A DNA stretch of 64,000 nucleotides, taken from Oscheius tipulae (Eukaryota; Nematoda; Chromadorea; Rhabditida; Rhabditidae). Shown here in pieces: positions 14,790 through 24,126 of the stretch. Position 1 is the first letter of the stretch. Every line of letters starts with the position of its first letter. The DNA is taken from the NCBI GenBank assembly GCA_037178975.1, contig JASJZH010000005.1, positions 3,348,001 through 3,412,000 on the forward strand, read 5' to 3'. A model generated the notes under the pieces. That model saw only the letters and a list, made by a program, of their open reading frames with translations, was not told the DNA's origin and made no database searches. The position numbers and the translations under genes were made by a program.

Positions 14790-14944
14790 CTAAAATTGTG
14801 AAAAAGGAAAAAGAATAATAGGTGGAAAGTATGTGGCTGATGAAATAAAAAGATCTAATTTTTGAATTCCCGCCCTCGAGATAGAAAATTGGCGCGAGAA
14901 AAACTGGCGACGCATTTTGCATAGGCGTAACACGCTGTGCAGTG
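14790..14944 (+). repeat. Direct repeat, copy 2 (partner at 13494-13650)
   Basis: Same unit as copy 1, preceded by a coding-like relic that stops just inside it. The unit ends in the inverted-repeat terminus ggcgtaacacgctgtg and runs directly into a tRNA-Lys-like sequence. Confidence 0.75.
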
Positions 14945-15004
14945 GTAGAGCATTAGACTTTTAATCCAATTGTCAAGGGTTCGACCCCCACGACATTGTA
15001 GTGC
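14932..15004 (+). tRNA. tRNA-Lys(TTT)-like sequence, probably a pseudogene or SINE head
   Basis: The D-arm region reads GCAGTGGTAGAGCA, the anticodon loop CTTTTAA (anticodon TTT), and the T-arm GGGTTCGACCCC, a good B box. The order and spacing match tRNA-Lys. The D stem has a mismatch, the anticodon stem has one A:C mismatch, only three T-stem pairs form, and I cannot build a 7-bp acceptor stem, so it is unlikely to be functional. It lies at the junction between an inverted-repeat terminus and a mariner fragment. Confidence 0.35.
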
Positions 15005-15061
15005 ACAGATAGAAACAAGTTATTTTATGCGAATTGTTGACGATCTTAAACTACCATTACA

Positions 15062-15475
15062 GCCGCCAAATACAGCCAGCAACTTGAAAAGGTTGTCGTT
15101 GCACTTCGTCAGAAACGGTCACTGAAGTCGAAGATCATCTTTGCTGATGGATAACGCGCGCCTACCATGTTGCAAAACTCACTCGCTCCAAGATATCACG
15201 ACCTGGATTGAGAGATTTTACCTCATCCTCCTTACAGCCTTGACCTAGCCGCTATTGACTATTATCTGTTCCGGATTCTCAACAACGAGATTGAAGGACA
15301 ACATTTCGATTCCGACGGCGCACTTAAAACCTGATGGACAAACTTCTTCGCGTCGAAACTCATGGTATTCTACGAGCGTGGCATCCGTAAGCTACCCGTG
15401 AAATGGGCAGACGTCGTACAACATAATGGTGATACTTCTCTTTTTTCTCCTGCAGGATTACAATCGTTATAATCG
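15062..15475 (+). mobile_element. 5'-truncated mariner fragment
   Basis: Homologous to the 3' half of the mariner copies at 30154 and 37528, read on the plus strand. It holds the second catalytic region (MDNARLP, for the mariner DNARPH motif) and the C-terminal FYERGIRKLPVKWADVVQHN. Several stops and frameshifts interrupt it. The 5' half, including the first catalytic Asp, is missing. Confidence 0.7.
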
Positions 15476-15909
15476 ATTGTGCGATGGAACATGTCGTATT
15501 TCTAGACTTCCGATGAACACTGACAGACTTATCTCGCTGACAAGCCGCGGTCTCTTCTGACAATAGCTCGCCCAGATTTCTTCTGACAAATGTACAAGTT
15601 CTGCTATGGCATCACAGCAACAGTCAGAGGCCTGATGTCACAGAAACGATAAGAGACAGTTGAGAGCCTTGAAACAGATCCACTCCAGCTGGACATCCAA
15701 ATTCAGGACACAGCGTTCTAGACAAAGATGCTCGCAGTCTCTTAGCTAGCAAGAAGTTACAATGGCTAACACTCTCACAAACCGAAGAGAACGAGTCAGT
15801 ATTTAATGACCCTCACAAGCTAGCAAGATTGTTAGTTAGTAAAAACAGAAACGACTGGAAGGAAAGATTTATTGTAGACGATAATCCTGGAACCGTTTCA
15901 ATTTCTAAT

Positions 15910-17052
15910 TCAGAGTTTCTGATTCACCGTTCCAGCAATCAGAGTGTTGTCAGTGTCGTCGACTACGACACTGCGCGATGCCTGTTTCGACATCACCTCG
16001 ATATCACTTCCAATATCGTAGACCTTGTTGTCCTTTTCGTCGAAGACGACATCTTTCAGGCTGCCCGATCGTGGGGCCTGTTCCGTCTTGTGACGAACGG
16101 GTCCCCTGAGCTGGACGTCCATGCGCAGCGGACCGACAAACTTATGATGTTCCTGGTCGAGCTTCCCAGCCTGAACCGGTTTCGGCTGCGGTGGCCTCTT
16201 CTTCTTGATCAGTGGCGGAGACATCTGCATTTTGGATTCTTTGGTGGCCTCTCCTGTATTGCTGCCAGCCTTCACATCACTTTTCGGCTTCCTCTTCTCC
16301 AAACTGCTTCTTCTGCTCGTCTTCTTCTTCTTTGACTTCTGTTTCTCGGCACTCTTGTGTCGAATCACCGCGATAATCATCACAGCGACCACGATGAGCA
16401 CAAGCAGCACGAGGGCCGGGATGACTATTACCGCCCTAAAGTTTTCATTTGGGACTCTCGACACTGATGCGCAATTGCGTACTTGTTTAAGATCGCATTT
16501 TTAAGTTTTCCAATGTCTAGCAAAGTTGTAGAACAGAAAAAGGGCAATAACTTTGCAGAACATAGGAAAGTTAAAAAATGGCTGTGTCCTTGAAAATATC
16601 GTGTGAACATGGGAAAGGCCTCACTCATGAACACTCTTCTTCACCGGCTTCTCATGTCCGATAATGGTTCCAGATTGGTTCTCATTTCCGGATCCGATCG
16701 TAGTCTCAGTCGTAGCTGCTCTGGTCATCCTCTTCTTCATTAGGCCCGTCAGGAGATTCATGAAGTTGCTGAGATCCATTCGGAAGCGTTCCATGACCAG
16801 ATCCTTTGGAAATTTGACCCGTTTGTCCATTCGGCTGCTGTCCCGATCTCGGTGGTCCACTCCATCCAGGTAACTGTCCCTGAACATTCCATGGATCAGG
16901 TAGATCTTGTCTTCTGTTTCGGTCCGACCGACCATTCAGCTTTTTTTTGCTATCTCGCGCTGCCAAGAAGACGAGCATCTGAACGGGTAGAATTGACAAG
17001 ACGAGGGAGAATAGCCTACTGAGAGTAGAAGAAGAAGGGCAAGCGCCCGCAT
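15910..17052 (-). CDS. Single-pass membrane protein, family copy B
   Basis: Exon 1, 17052-17020 (signal peptide MRALALLLLLS); a 41-nt intron at the same place as in copy A; exon 2 from 16978, Gly/Pro/Gln-rich (LPGWSGPPRSGQQPNGQ); exon 3 ending at 16625 (ETTIGSGNENQSGTI); exon 4, 16435-15910. Exon 4 carries the membrane helix (AVIVIPALVLLVLIVVAVMI), a basic juxtamembrane run and the conserved tail HHKFVGPL, QLRGPVRH, KDVVFDEKDNKVYDIGSD, DDTDNTLIAG. AATAAA follows near 15865. Exon 3 joins exon 4 cleanly (GA|GTGAGG to TTTAG|G, phase 2). The exon 2 frame, however, stops at 16706-16708, one frame away from exon 3: either an internal intron that I could not choose, or a frameshift. The ectodomain is much shorter than in copy A and not Ser/Thr-rich. 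Confidence 0.55.
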
Positions 17053-17579
17053 AGCAGGAGAAGACTACTGGAACTGAATGTTGCTTCTGGGTTCGGACTA
17101 GGGCAATAAGTCGAGACATTTCAAGGGATTACTCTCGACTTAGGTACCTGTATAAAATTTTGTGTTTGACTTACTTTTCCAAAGAACAGTGGTCCAGTGA
17201 CCGGGTCAGGAAAGTATAGGATGTCATGGACAGAACAGGCTGACAGCCTTGGAAAACTTTGACATGTTGGAAAGTGAACAGGTTGACACGAATATGCTTT
17301 TAAACTTGAACAGGTTTACTGTGGGAGAGTGAGAGTCACTAATAGAAGCAAAATCGGAGTGAGAGCATGAGTATGTGAATGGTTGACAGGGCTCTTCAAC
17401 GTTCTCACAATCGTTATGGCTGTATAACTGTGGCTGTTGTGCCTCAAGTTTAATTTCTCTCTGTTATAGTGATAGGATAGTGACAGCGACCCAAGTCAAC
17501 TAAGCGCTGCTCCAACAAGACAGCAAAGTCTGTCCAATGAAGTTTATCGCAACCAAGATCCTCGCTGATATTTTCTCTG

Positions 17580-17697
17580 CAACCTGCCTTCCTTCAGGCA
17601 ACGAGCGTGTTATTATCATCGACGAGAATCGTCTTGGACTTGGTCTTGCTCATTCCCAGGGCCTCAATGTCACAACCAATGTCGTAGACCTTAGAAA
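17580..17697 (-). pseudogene. Relic of a third copy of the membrane-tail family
   Basis: Read on the minus strand, the sequence gives KVYDIGCDIEALGMSK and then KTILVDDNNTLV, aligned with the last third of the tails of copies A and B. Nothing of the membrane helix or ectodomain remains nearby. Its position just upstream of copy B makes this a three-member tandem array with one decayed member. Confidence 0.6.
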
Positions 17698-17823
17698 AGT
17701 ATAGTGTGTTCACACAAAGCAACTAAACAACCAGAAAGCAAGTGCAATCTGAGTGAAATCAGCAAGTGCCCGCCCATGGCACAGATAGCAGCTATAAAAG
17801 CTATTCCTCCAAAAATTTAGACG

Positions 17824-18219
17824 ATGGCTGATCATGTTGTTCCAGAAGTAGATGATATAAACCGGGGCAATGAGGAGGTAATGTTTTGTCGCAGCCTACA
17901 AACACGATACTTTTAGGACCGTAATGTAGGTCCTATGCCACGTACACCGGTTGATTACCCTTATTGTGTGAGTTCAAAGATTGGGAGAAAACAGATGCAT
18001 TCAGATTTACCAGGGTACTATTCTTGGCAGAATGATCCAATGCCCATCCCCCAAAAATTGCCAACAGCAAAATTCCCAGAGAAAACCACCTCTTTTCAAA
18101 GCGAACTTCGTGTTACAAATTACGTCAAACTATTGTTTTCCGAAAAGTATTTCGAGTTTTTTTTACATGAAAATAACGTCAAACTTGAATGCAAAGCTCA
18201 AGAAACTATCCATACCTGA
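17824..18219 (+). CDS. 118-residue protein of unknown function
   Basis: Two exons, 17824-17877 and 17917-18219, around a 39-nt intron (GAG|gtaatg...cttttag|GAC, phase 0). The product begins MADHVVPEVDDINRG, continues RTPVDYPYCVSSKIG, LPGYYSWQNDPMPIPQK and ends VKLECKAQETIHT. No signal peptide or membrane helix. The DYPYC and LPGYYSW motifs suggest a small conserved protein, perhaps an accessory subunit of a larger complex, but I cannot name it. It converges on cyclin H, whose stop lies only 75 nt away on the other strand, so the two 3' ends may overlap. Confidence 0.55.
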
Positions 18220-18294
18220 AAAGCCAAGAAATCTCTTATAGAATATAGTAAATTTACAAAAATTTATGTGGAATAATCACGACAAAAAACCTTG

Positions 18295-19743
18295 TTACTC
18301 GTCATCAGAATCAATGGGATCTTCCCGTCGCCGTTCCTGTCCTCGGGCCAGGAAGCGTCGATTGTCGAGGGTAGTCTGGAGGGCCGCGAGATTGTTCGCC
18401 CGGTCGAGCAGACGTTTCTGAGCTTCCTGGTCGATCATGGAAGACGTCTTTTTTACATTGGCCACAATTTCGTTTAGTCTAAAGTCTGGAATTTTCATGA
18501 TAAAGGAAGAGAGGTACCGCGATAGACATTTATCGGCGTGAGCGACGAGTTCGGCCTGATTGCGGCGTGAATCCTCCTCGACTCCCATCAGCTTGTAGAT
18601 GAATTCGCTTAGAACTTCGTGGGGCTTTTCTGGAAAAGGGAACAACTAAGAAAATTATTAACTTCCATGTCGCGCGCTCTCTCTCTCCCTTAACTGCTCT
18701 AGGAAATCAATCATCAGAAAACACTAAAGTGACGATGAAAGGCTGTTTCCACCTTAGATCTTTGCTCTGTGCAATATCATCGATTTCTGGCTTGAAAACT
18801 TTGTCTACAGTTTTATTTTTTTAGACAAACGAGTGGGGTAGAGCTACCTAGAAACAATGCAGACATGTTGAGCGATTTTCCGCCGATTTTCCAACAGGAG
18901 TCTAAATAAAACTTACGAATAAAGTCCAGACCAAATTTGATAGCTGCTAAGGCGATCTGGGAAGGCGGATACATGAGCATAACGTCTCCGAACAGACATT
19001 TCTGCAATTATTCGTGTTTTTGCATCAAATAAGCAACTTACCGTGAAGAAATCCTCGGCAGGCGGCCGTATAGACTCCACATCGAAATTCAACAGCATTT
19101 TTGTCTTTATCTCCATTATGAAGCCTTCGAATGGCCTGAAACTCACTATTTTTGACAAATGAAAAAGGTAAAAAACCTGTAAGGGCAGTGAACAGTGAGT
19201 TGATAGTTAAGCGACCGCATAATCTCGGGTTCCATGCTGAGAATTCTCGTCTGATTCTGTTCTGGGGTTCCGGAGGTCAAATTATTGACAAATTCTTCTA
19301 TTGTAACGAAGAACTCGTCAGTCTTCATTGCCAGATAGAAACAGGCCATCATGGCCACTTTCGGCATGTTGTCCATGGTGGACCAGTCGAGAAACAGACG
19401 CTTGTAGTACATGTAGGCTGTCCAGCGCACCGAATTCCACATTGGGGGTTGGAACATGTCGGAAAACCTGGAAAAAACAATTTGGGGAATAGAATGAGGA
19501 CAAGGAAGTCACTTCAGAGCTGATCGCTCAACAATTCGGATCAGAAGAACTTCCTCGTCGACGGAGAGGAAAAGATCGTGCTCTTCCGGCTTTGCAAACT
19601 CCAGACGAGCTTCTCGGGCTTTTATGTTGGCCTAGAACTGGGATTTGCTTGAAGGAGGAAGGAAAAAGTACCAGTGTCCTTCTCTCCCTCAACTGCTCTT
19701 CCGTAAATGTCCAAAACCTCTTCTGTGTACTCGTGGTGAACAT
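18295..19743 (-). CDS. cyh-1: Cyclin H, regulatory subunit of CDK-activating kinase/TFIIH
   Basis: Seven exons: 19743-19672, 19631-19513, 19467-19177, 19135-19042, 19001-18917, 18629-18518, 18478-18295; 318 residues against 323 in human CCNH. Cyclin H binds CDK7 and MAT1 to phosphorylate cell-cycle CDKs and the RNA polymerase II tail. The N terminus (TTSTQKRFWTFTEEQL) matches the characteristic cyclin H helix SSQKRHWTF. The first cyclin box reads WNSVRWTAYMYYKRLFLDW and MACFYLAMKTDEF, the second LNYQLTVHCPYRPFEGF and MYPPSQIALAAIKF. The C-terminal helix ends IDSDDE, as acidic as in the human protein. The ATG follows directly on a gttcag acceptor. The junction 18917 to 18629 (phase 1) skips about 290 nt and was chosen because it restores the second cyclin box. 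Confidence 0.92.
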
Positions 19744-20454
19744 CTGAACAGGCGAATTACTTAGAAATCGAGGTGAAGATCAAATAAAGCGGTTTGTGAA
19801 CAAAAAAGAGCAAAAATGCAAAGGGAAGAGCTCTAAATGCGGTTGTCTTCCGAATAAGCGTATGTTGGCAGGTTAAAAAGTAGTTTTTTTTAAAAAATTT
19901 TTGCACTATTTACGGTGACAGCATTCCTATCAACGTTTTGGAAGGATGACAAAGAGAAAATAGTAAGAAGATATGTACTTTGAAAGAAAGAAAAGGTCGA
20001 AGGTCGAGTTGAAACTACCTCTGGGATTTCGAAAATGCCACCCAAAAATTGAAGTAGCACGTCGAGCAACATTGGCATCGGTTAGTATTTAGATCGGATC
20101 TATTCACTTTTCATCAATATTACTCATCCCACATGATCTTCATCCTCCGTGCAGTTCTCCCAGCCTGTCTCAAGTAACCTTTGACACAAACAACACTGCT
20201 GAAAGGCAATACCCGTAATATTTCAACATTTATTGAATATCCACTGGGAAGAATACGGAAAGAAACAAGAGTCCTGAATCTGGCGTACCAAGCTCACGGA
20301 AAATCTGAGGAGAAATCTATTAAATACGATGTGTTAGGCAGAGCAATAAGGGCTGAGCTGGACATAAAAAGTTAACCGTATATGAAGGAAAGGACAGGGA
20401 TAAGAGGGGAATATTTTGAACCGGATAAATTAATACAAAACAATGGAGAGAGGA
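19744..20454. other. Intergenic, one weak small frame
   Basis: A minus-strand frame starting at 20078 (MPMLLDVLLQFLGGIFEIPE, then a GT donor) could be a tiny spliced gene, but its continuation gives only six more codons. Not called. No repeats seen. Confidence 0.3.
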
Positions 20455-23400
20455 TCAATTTTTGCCGAGAGAATCTCGAGGTTTCTGGGCCTCAAGTGCC
20501 ATGAGTTTTGTCCAGCTGTTCTTGCGAGGAGGACCGAGGATAGCCTCCTCAATTATGGGATCCGGGTAGTGAGGACTCGGATCGTCCATTGAGATTATCT
20601 AAAATTTTAGTATTGGCTCAAGAAACAAAGTGCACACCTTGTTGTGAGTGAAAACAACACGTCCATGAGCCTCGGGATCACTGATATTGGTCAAGGAGTC
20701 AGCCTGACCCTTGGACATGAAAGGAGACTCGCTCTTCAGCGGGAAGGGGGCTTTTTCCAGGTTTTCGCAAAATCCATTCTGGAGATGGATACGCATGTCG
20801 TTGCAGAAGAAGGCTCCGGTGCCACAGAGTGAGCACATAAGACGATGGACTCGGATGTGACTGACCATGTGACGGCGACCCTCCTGGAAAATGAGATTTT
20901 AAGCCAAAAGTGTTGAGAATCAGGTTTGGCGTTGTTCTATTTTGATCTGATCTACGAATATGTAGAACAGATCAATCTCTACAGGTTGCTTTTAATAAAA
21001 AATATTTGAAAACCATTGCTTCCTCCCATGAAGGAGGCGAGAAGCTGCGCGCAGCCCGCAGCCGTGTTATTGCAGTCACTGTTTCACATCCAAAACAGAA
21101 TATTGCACTTTTCTGTATTTTATAGTTATAGAGCGGATCAAACGCTACAAGTTCTCAGAGCATGCCAAAGATGAAAAATGCAATCTTGAACCCGAAAGCG
21201 GCTTTACCTTGAGAGTATTTGTAACGACGCCGCAGTGTTCGCACTGGTACGGTCCAACCGGCTCTCCGTTGGCGTCAATGACAGCATCATCGCCCTGAAA
21301 ACCATTATCTCTGCTTAATAGACTCTCCTTACCACGAGCTTGAGTCCCGAGAAGAAAACAGTCTTCTGTTGATTGGACAGGAGAACGGGAATGGTTGAGA
21401 GGTCATATGGCTTGGCAGCTGTTTCTCCAGCCTTCCGAATGACCTGAAACGAAATAAATGCTAGGATTTCGGTCCAAAACTACCATCTGTCCATCCTCAC
21501 TCATGTCTCTGGCCAGACTCATGTCCTGCTTTCGACGGCTCGAACCGGGAGTCAATAGAACGGAAGGCTCCGTGGCAGAAGAGGAGCTAGGGGAGATTTC
21601 GATGCTTTCGTCTCTGGCACTTCTAAAATCTGATATTGAGTAGGAAAGACTCCCTTACCGGTTTTTGTAGCTTCCTAGAGGTCTACCCTTCCGAATCGAA
21701 TCAGACACAGGCGACAAAGCCTTTACAATTGGCTTCTGGGGAGTGATTGGAGGCGACAACTGGTTCGATTCGCCTCCTTCTTCGTCCTTGCCCTTGGTCT
21801 TTCCCTTGTCCGTGTCCAGGAGATAGCTCTCCATCCAATCGGGTCGCTTCTTGGCCCGGCTCGGTCTCGGAGCCGAAAGATCATGCGAGTCGTCGAAGAC
21901 AACATCCGTGGCTCGTCTCTTGCGACGCTTGATGATTCTCTCTTCAACGATTTTCTTGGGAGAAGTATCCTCATCGACCTCAGTTCTAGGAGGAGTGTCT
22001 TCGGGAGTCTCTTCTTCAGGCTCCGGAGTTTCGTTTTTCACTTCTTCTACCTTCAGTTCAGCCTGCTTTAGTCGCATCTTCTCCAACTGTCTCTGCTTTT
22101 CGTTGTAGGCCGCTCGACCGCGGAGCTTCTTTTTTCTTCCAATGAGACGAATTGTCGACAAGTCGGGCTTCGGGACCTCGATCTTCTCTCCCATCGACTC
22201 CTGGACCCGGTCTAGCATCTGGGTTATGGCTTTTTGTACCTCCGCGGCAATTTTTCTATTCGACTCTTTGTTCTGTCCTTTTCTGCTCAATTCCGGGTCA
22301 GCAGGAGCCGGAGTTAGGTTGCGGGATGGAACTTCAGGCTGCTCTCTTTTGTCTTCCACCTTCTCCTTCAGAGCCTTGACCGGCTTGACCGGGGTGACAC
22401 TGGCTTCTCTGGCGCGGAGAGTTCGGAAACGGTTCTGAAGCTTGGCTGTACTTTTGAAGACAGTGACTCTTACCCTGGACATCCTGGTCAGCGTCGGTGG
22501 AGCTTCGTCCTCATCCTCTTCGTTCCCATTGGTCTCATCCAGATCGATGGGTTCAATGACAGGAGGAGCTTCCTCAGTCTCAGCTCCAGTCTCTGCCTCA
22601 GGCTCTTCCTCTACCTCCTCATCCTTTTCATTCTTTGACAAATCTGGGCTCAGACTACGACTGCGTTTTGCCCTCTTAGAAGTCTTTTCCCTCTCCGGAT
22701 CCTCCTCCCTGTCCGCTTTGTGTTGCAGCTTGACAGCTCCGTGAACCTTGGTGTAGTGATTGAAGTAGTTGTGCCACTTCGTGATCGTATGGTTGCACAG
22801 ATAGCAAGTGGCACGACCGTCCTCCTTAGTGCTGTGTTTCATTCCACAGTGGTAACCGAAGATCTGAACAGGATTGTTTGGGTCTGTGGTACTGTCAGCT
22901 TGTGCGTCTGTAGGAATTGACATATCAAGTATTTCGATAGCTAGTTGGATTCACTAGAAATTGGTCATTTACATAGAGGAAAAGATTGACATGGGTTTAT
23001 AGGTCGAATGAGTCACATTCATATTAAGAGTGAGCTGATGTATAAGGATAGGATAGAGACACACGTTAATGTGCACAGACTGACAGACACAGGGAACAGA
23101 TAATGGAAGCTGATATCTGACAGAGACCGCTTAACAAAAGACAGGGTGCAAAAGACAATTGAGTGATGTCATGGTGGGCCCCTTACCACAAAGTTCTTGA
23201 AGGGTGGAACATCCGCGCAATTTGGATGGAGACACTTCAAGGTTCCATCGATGAGACTCGGATTGAAGCGACTGATCTTGTGCAGGGCGGACAGCTGAAC
23301 ACGCACATGTCAAATATCTTTTTCAATAGACAACCTCGGATGGAGGAAGTTCAGCAGAGTATCTGGTCAGGATGTTCTCCTTAGGATTCCTCAACTTCAA

Positions 23401-24126
23401 GGCTTTGCTCCTGGCATGCGGATCTTGTGGGAATGAGATGGCTGTCTTTCCACGGAGAGAGTCTTTCTCAGCCATCAGAGAAGCAGCCAATCCGACCAGA
23501 GCGCCCGGAGGCTCACTAACAACCAAAGGAAGGGTAGGCAGGATGAGGGGGTCCTAAATAAGGAATTTTTACTCTATAGAAAGACCAAGGACCTTTGTTC
23601 CGGGGATAGGAATTGTGATCTCCTGAATCTTTCTTCTGATGACTCTGAGCATATTCTTTTCCCTCTTTCCAGTAGTGTCTTCTTCCTCCTCTTCTTCTTT
23701 CTGGTCCACTAGAAGATCGCGTTCAGTCGAGAGACAAGACCAAACAAACCCTGTGGCTGCCTCGTTAAGAACTGTTCCCAAAGTGCAGCAGAGTTGGCAG
23801 TAGCAGCCGTGAACTTGGTCTTACAGTAGTGCTTCTTGTGCGTGGTCAGATTGATCACACTTCGGAACATGTTCCGGCAGACTCGGCATTCCAGAACAAC
23901 ATCGGCCTCATTGGCCAGAAGTCGCTGCAGTTCGGCTGTTCCCTTCTGATAAGCCTGCAGAAGACCACGAACTCCTAAAACCGCTGTCTTTCGGGACCTT
24001 AAACACCCTACCTTCGATGCCAGTCGGCATGTTAGGCAACAGCTGACTGATGTCATTTTGTGACATTGTGGCTCCAAGTCTGTCAGGAGTCCTGACAGTA
24101 GAGTTAGGTAACTGTAAGTCAGTCAT
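20455..24126 (-). CDS. ZNF800-like multi-zinc-finger nuclear protein
   Basis: Eleven exons: 24126-24012, 23974-23750, 23708-23593, 23553-23335, 23294-23187, 22863-21659, 21622-21484, 21443-21333, 21294-21208, 20883-20638, 20598-20455; 904 residues. The N-terminal finger VLECRVCRNMFRSVINLTTHKKHYC closely follows the first finger of vertebrate ZNF800, including the preceding helix. Then come a finger split by an intron (CLHPNC...GYHCGMKH), CYLCNHTITKWHNYFNHYTKVH, a long acidic/basic disordered region with KRPDW and several KRxRR nuclear-localisation runs, and two C-terminal fingers (YQCEHC...VSHIRVHR; MCSLCG...MRIHL). Splicing 23187 to 22863 (phase 0) fuses what could also be two genes: an ATG at 22923 would start a shorter 663-residue protein. 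I prefer one gene because the join completes a C2H2 finger. Expected to act as a DNA-binding transcription factor. Confidence 0.72.

Noticed and set aside
14932-15004. Functional tRNA-Lys gene
   Set aside because: Good B box and anticodon loop, but mismatches in D and anticodon stems, a weak T stem and no acceptor stem; it also sits at a repeat junction.
19890-20078. Minus-strand frame MPMLLDVLLQFLGG..., possible tiny gene
   Set aside because: After the only donor/acceptor pair it ends in six codons, with no polyadenylation signal.
22655-22923. ATG at 22923 as the start of a separate zinc-finger gene
   Set aside because: An in-phase splice to 22863 completes a zinc finger with the upstream exons, so one gene is the better model; kept as an alternative.
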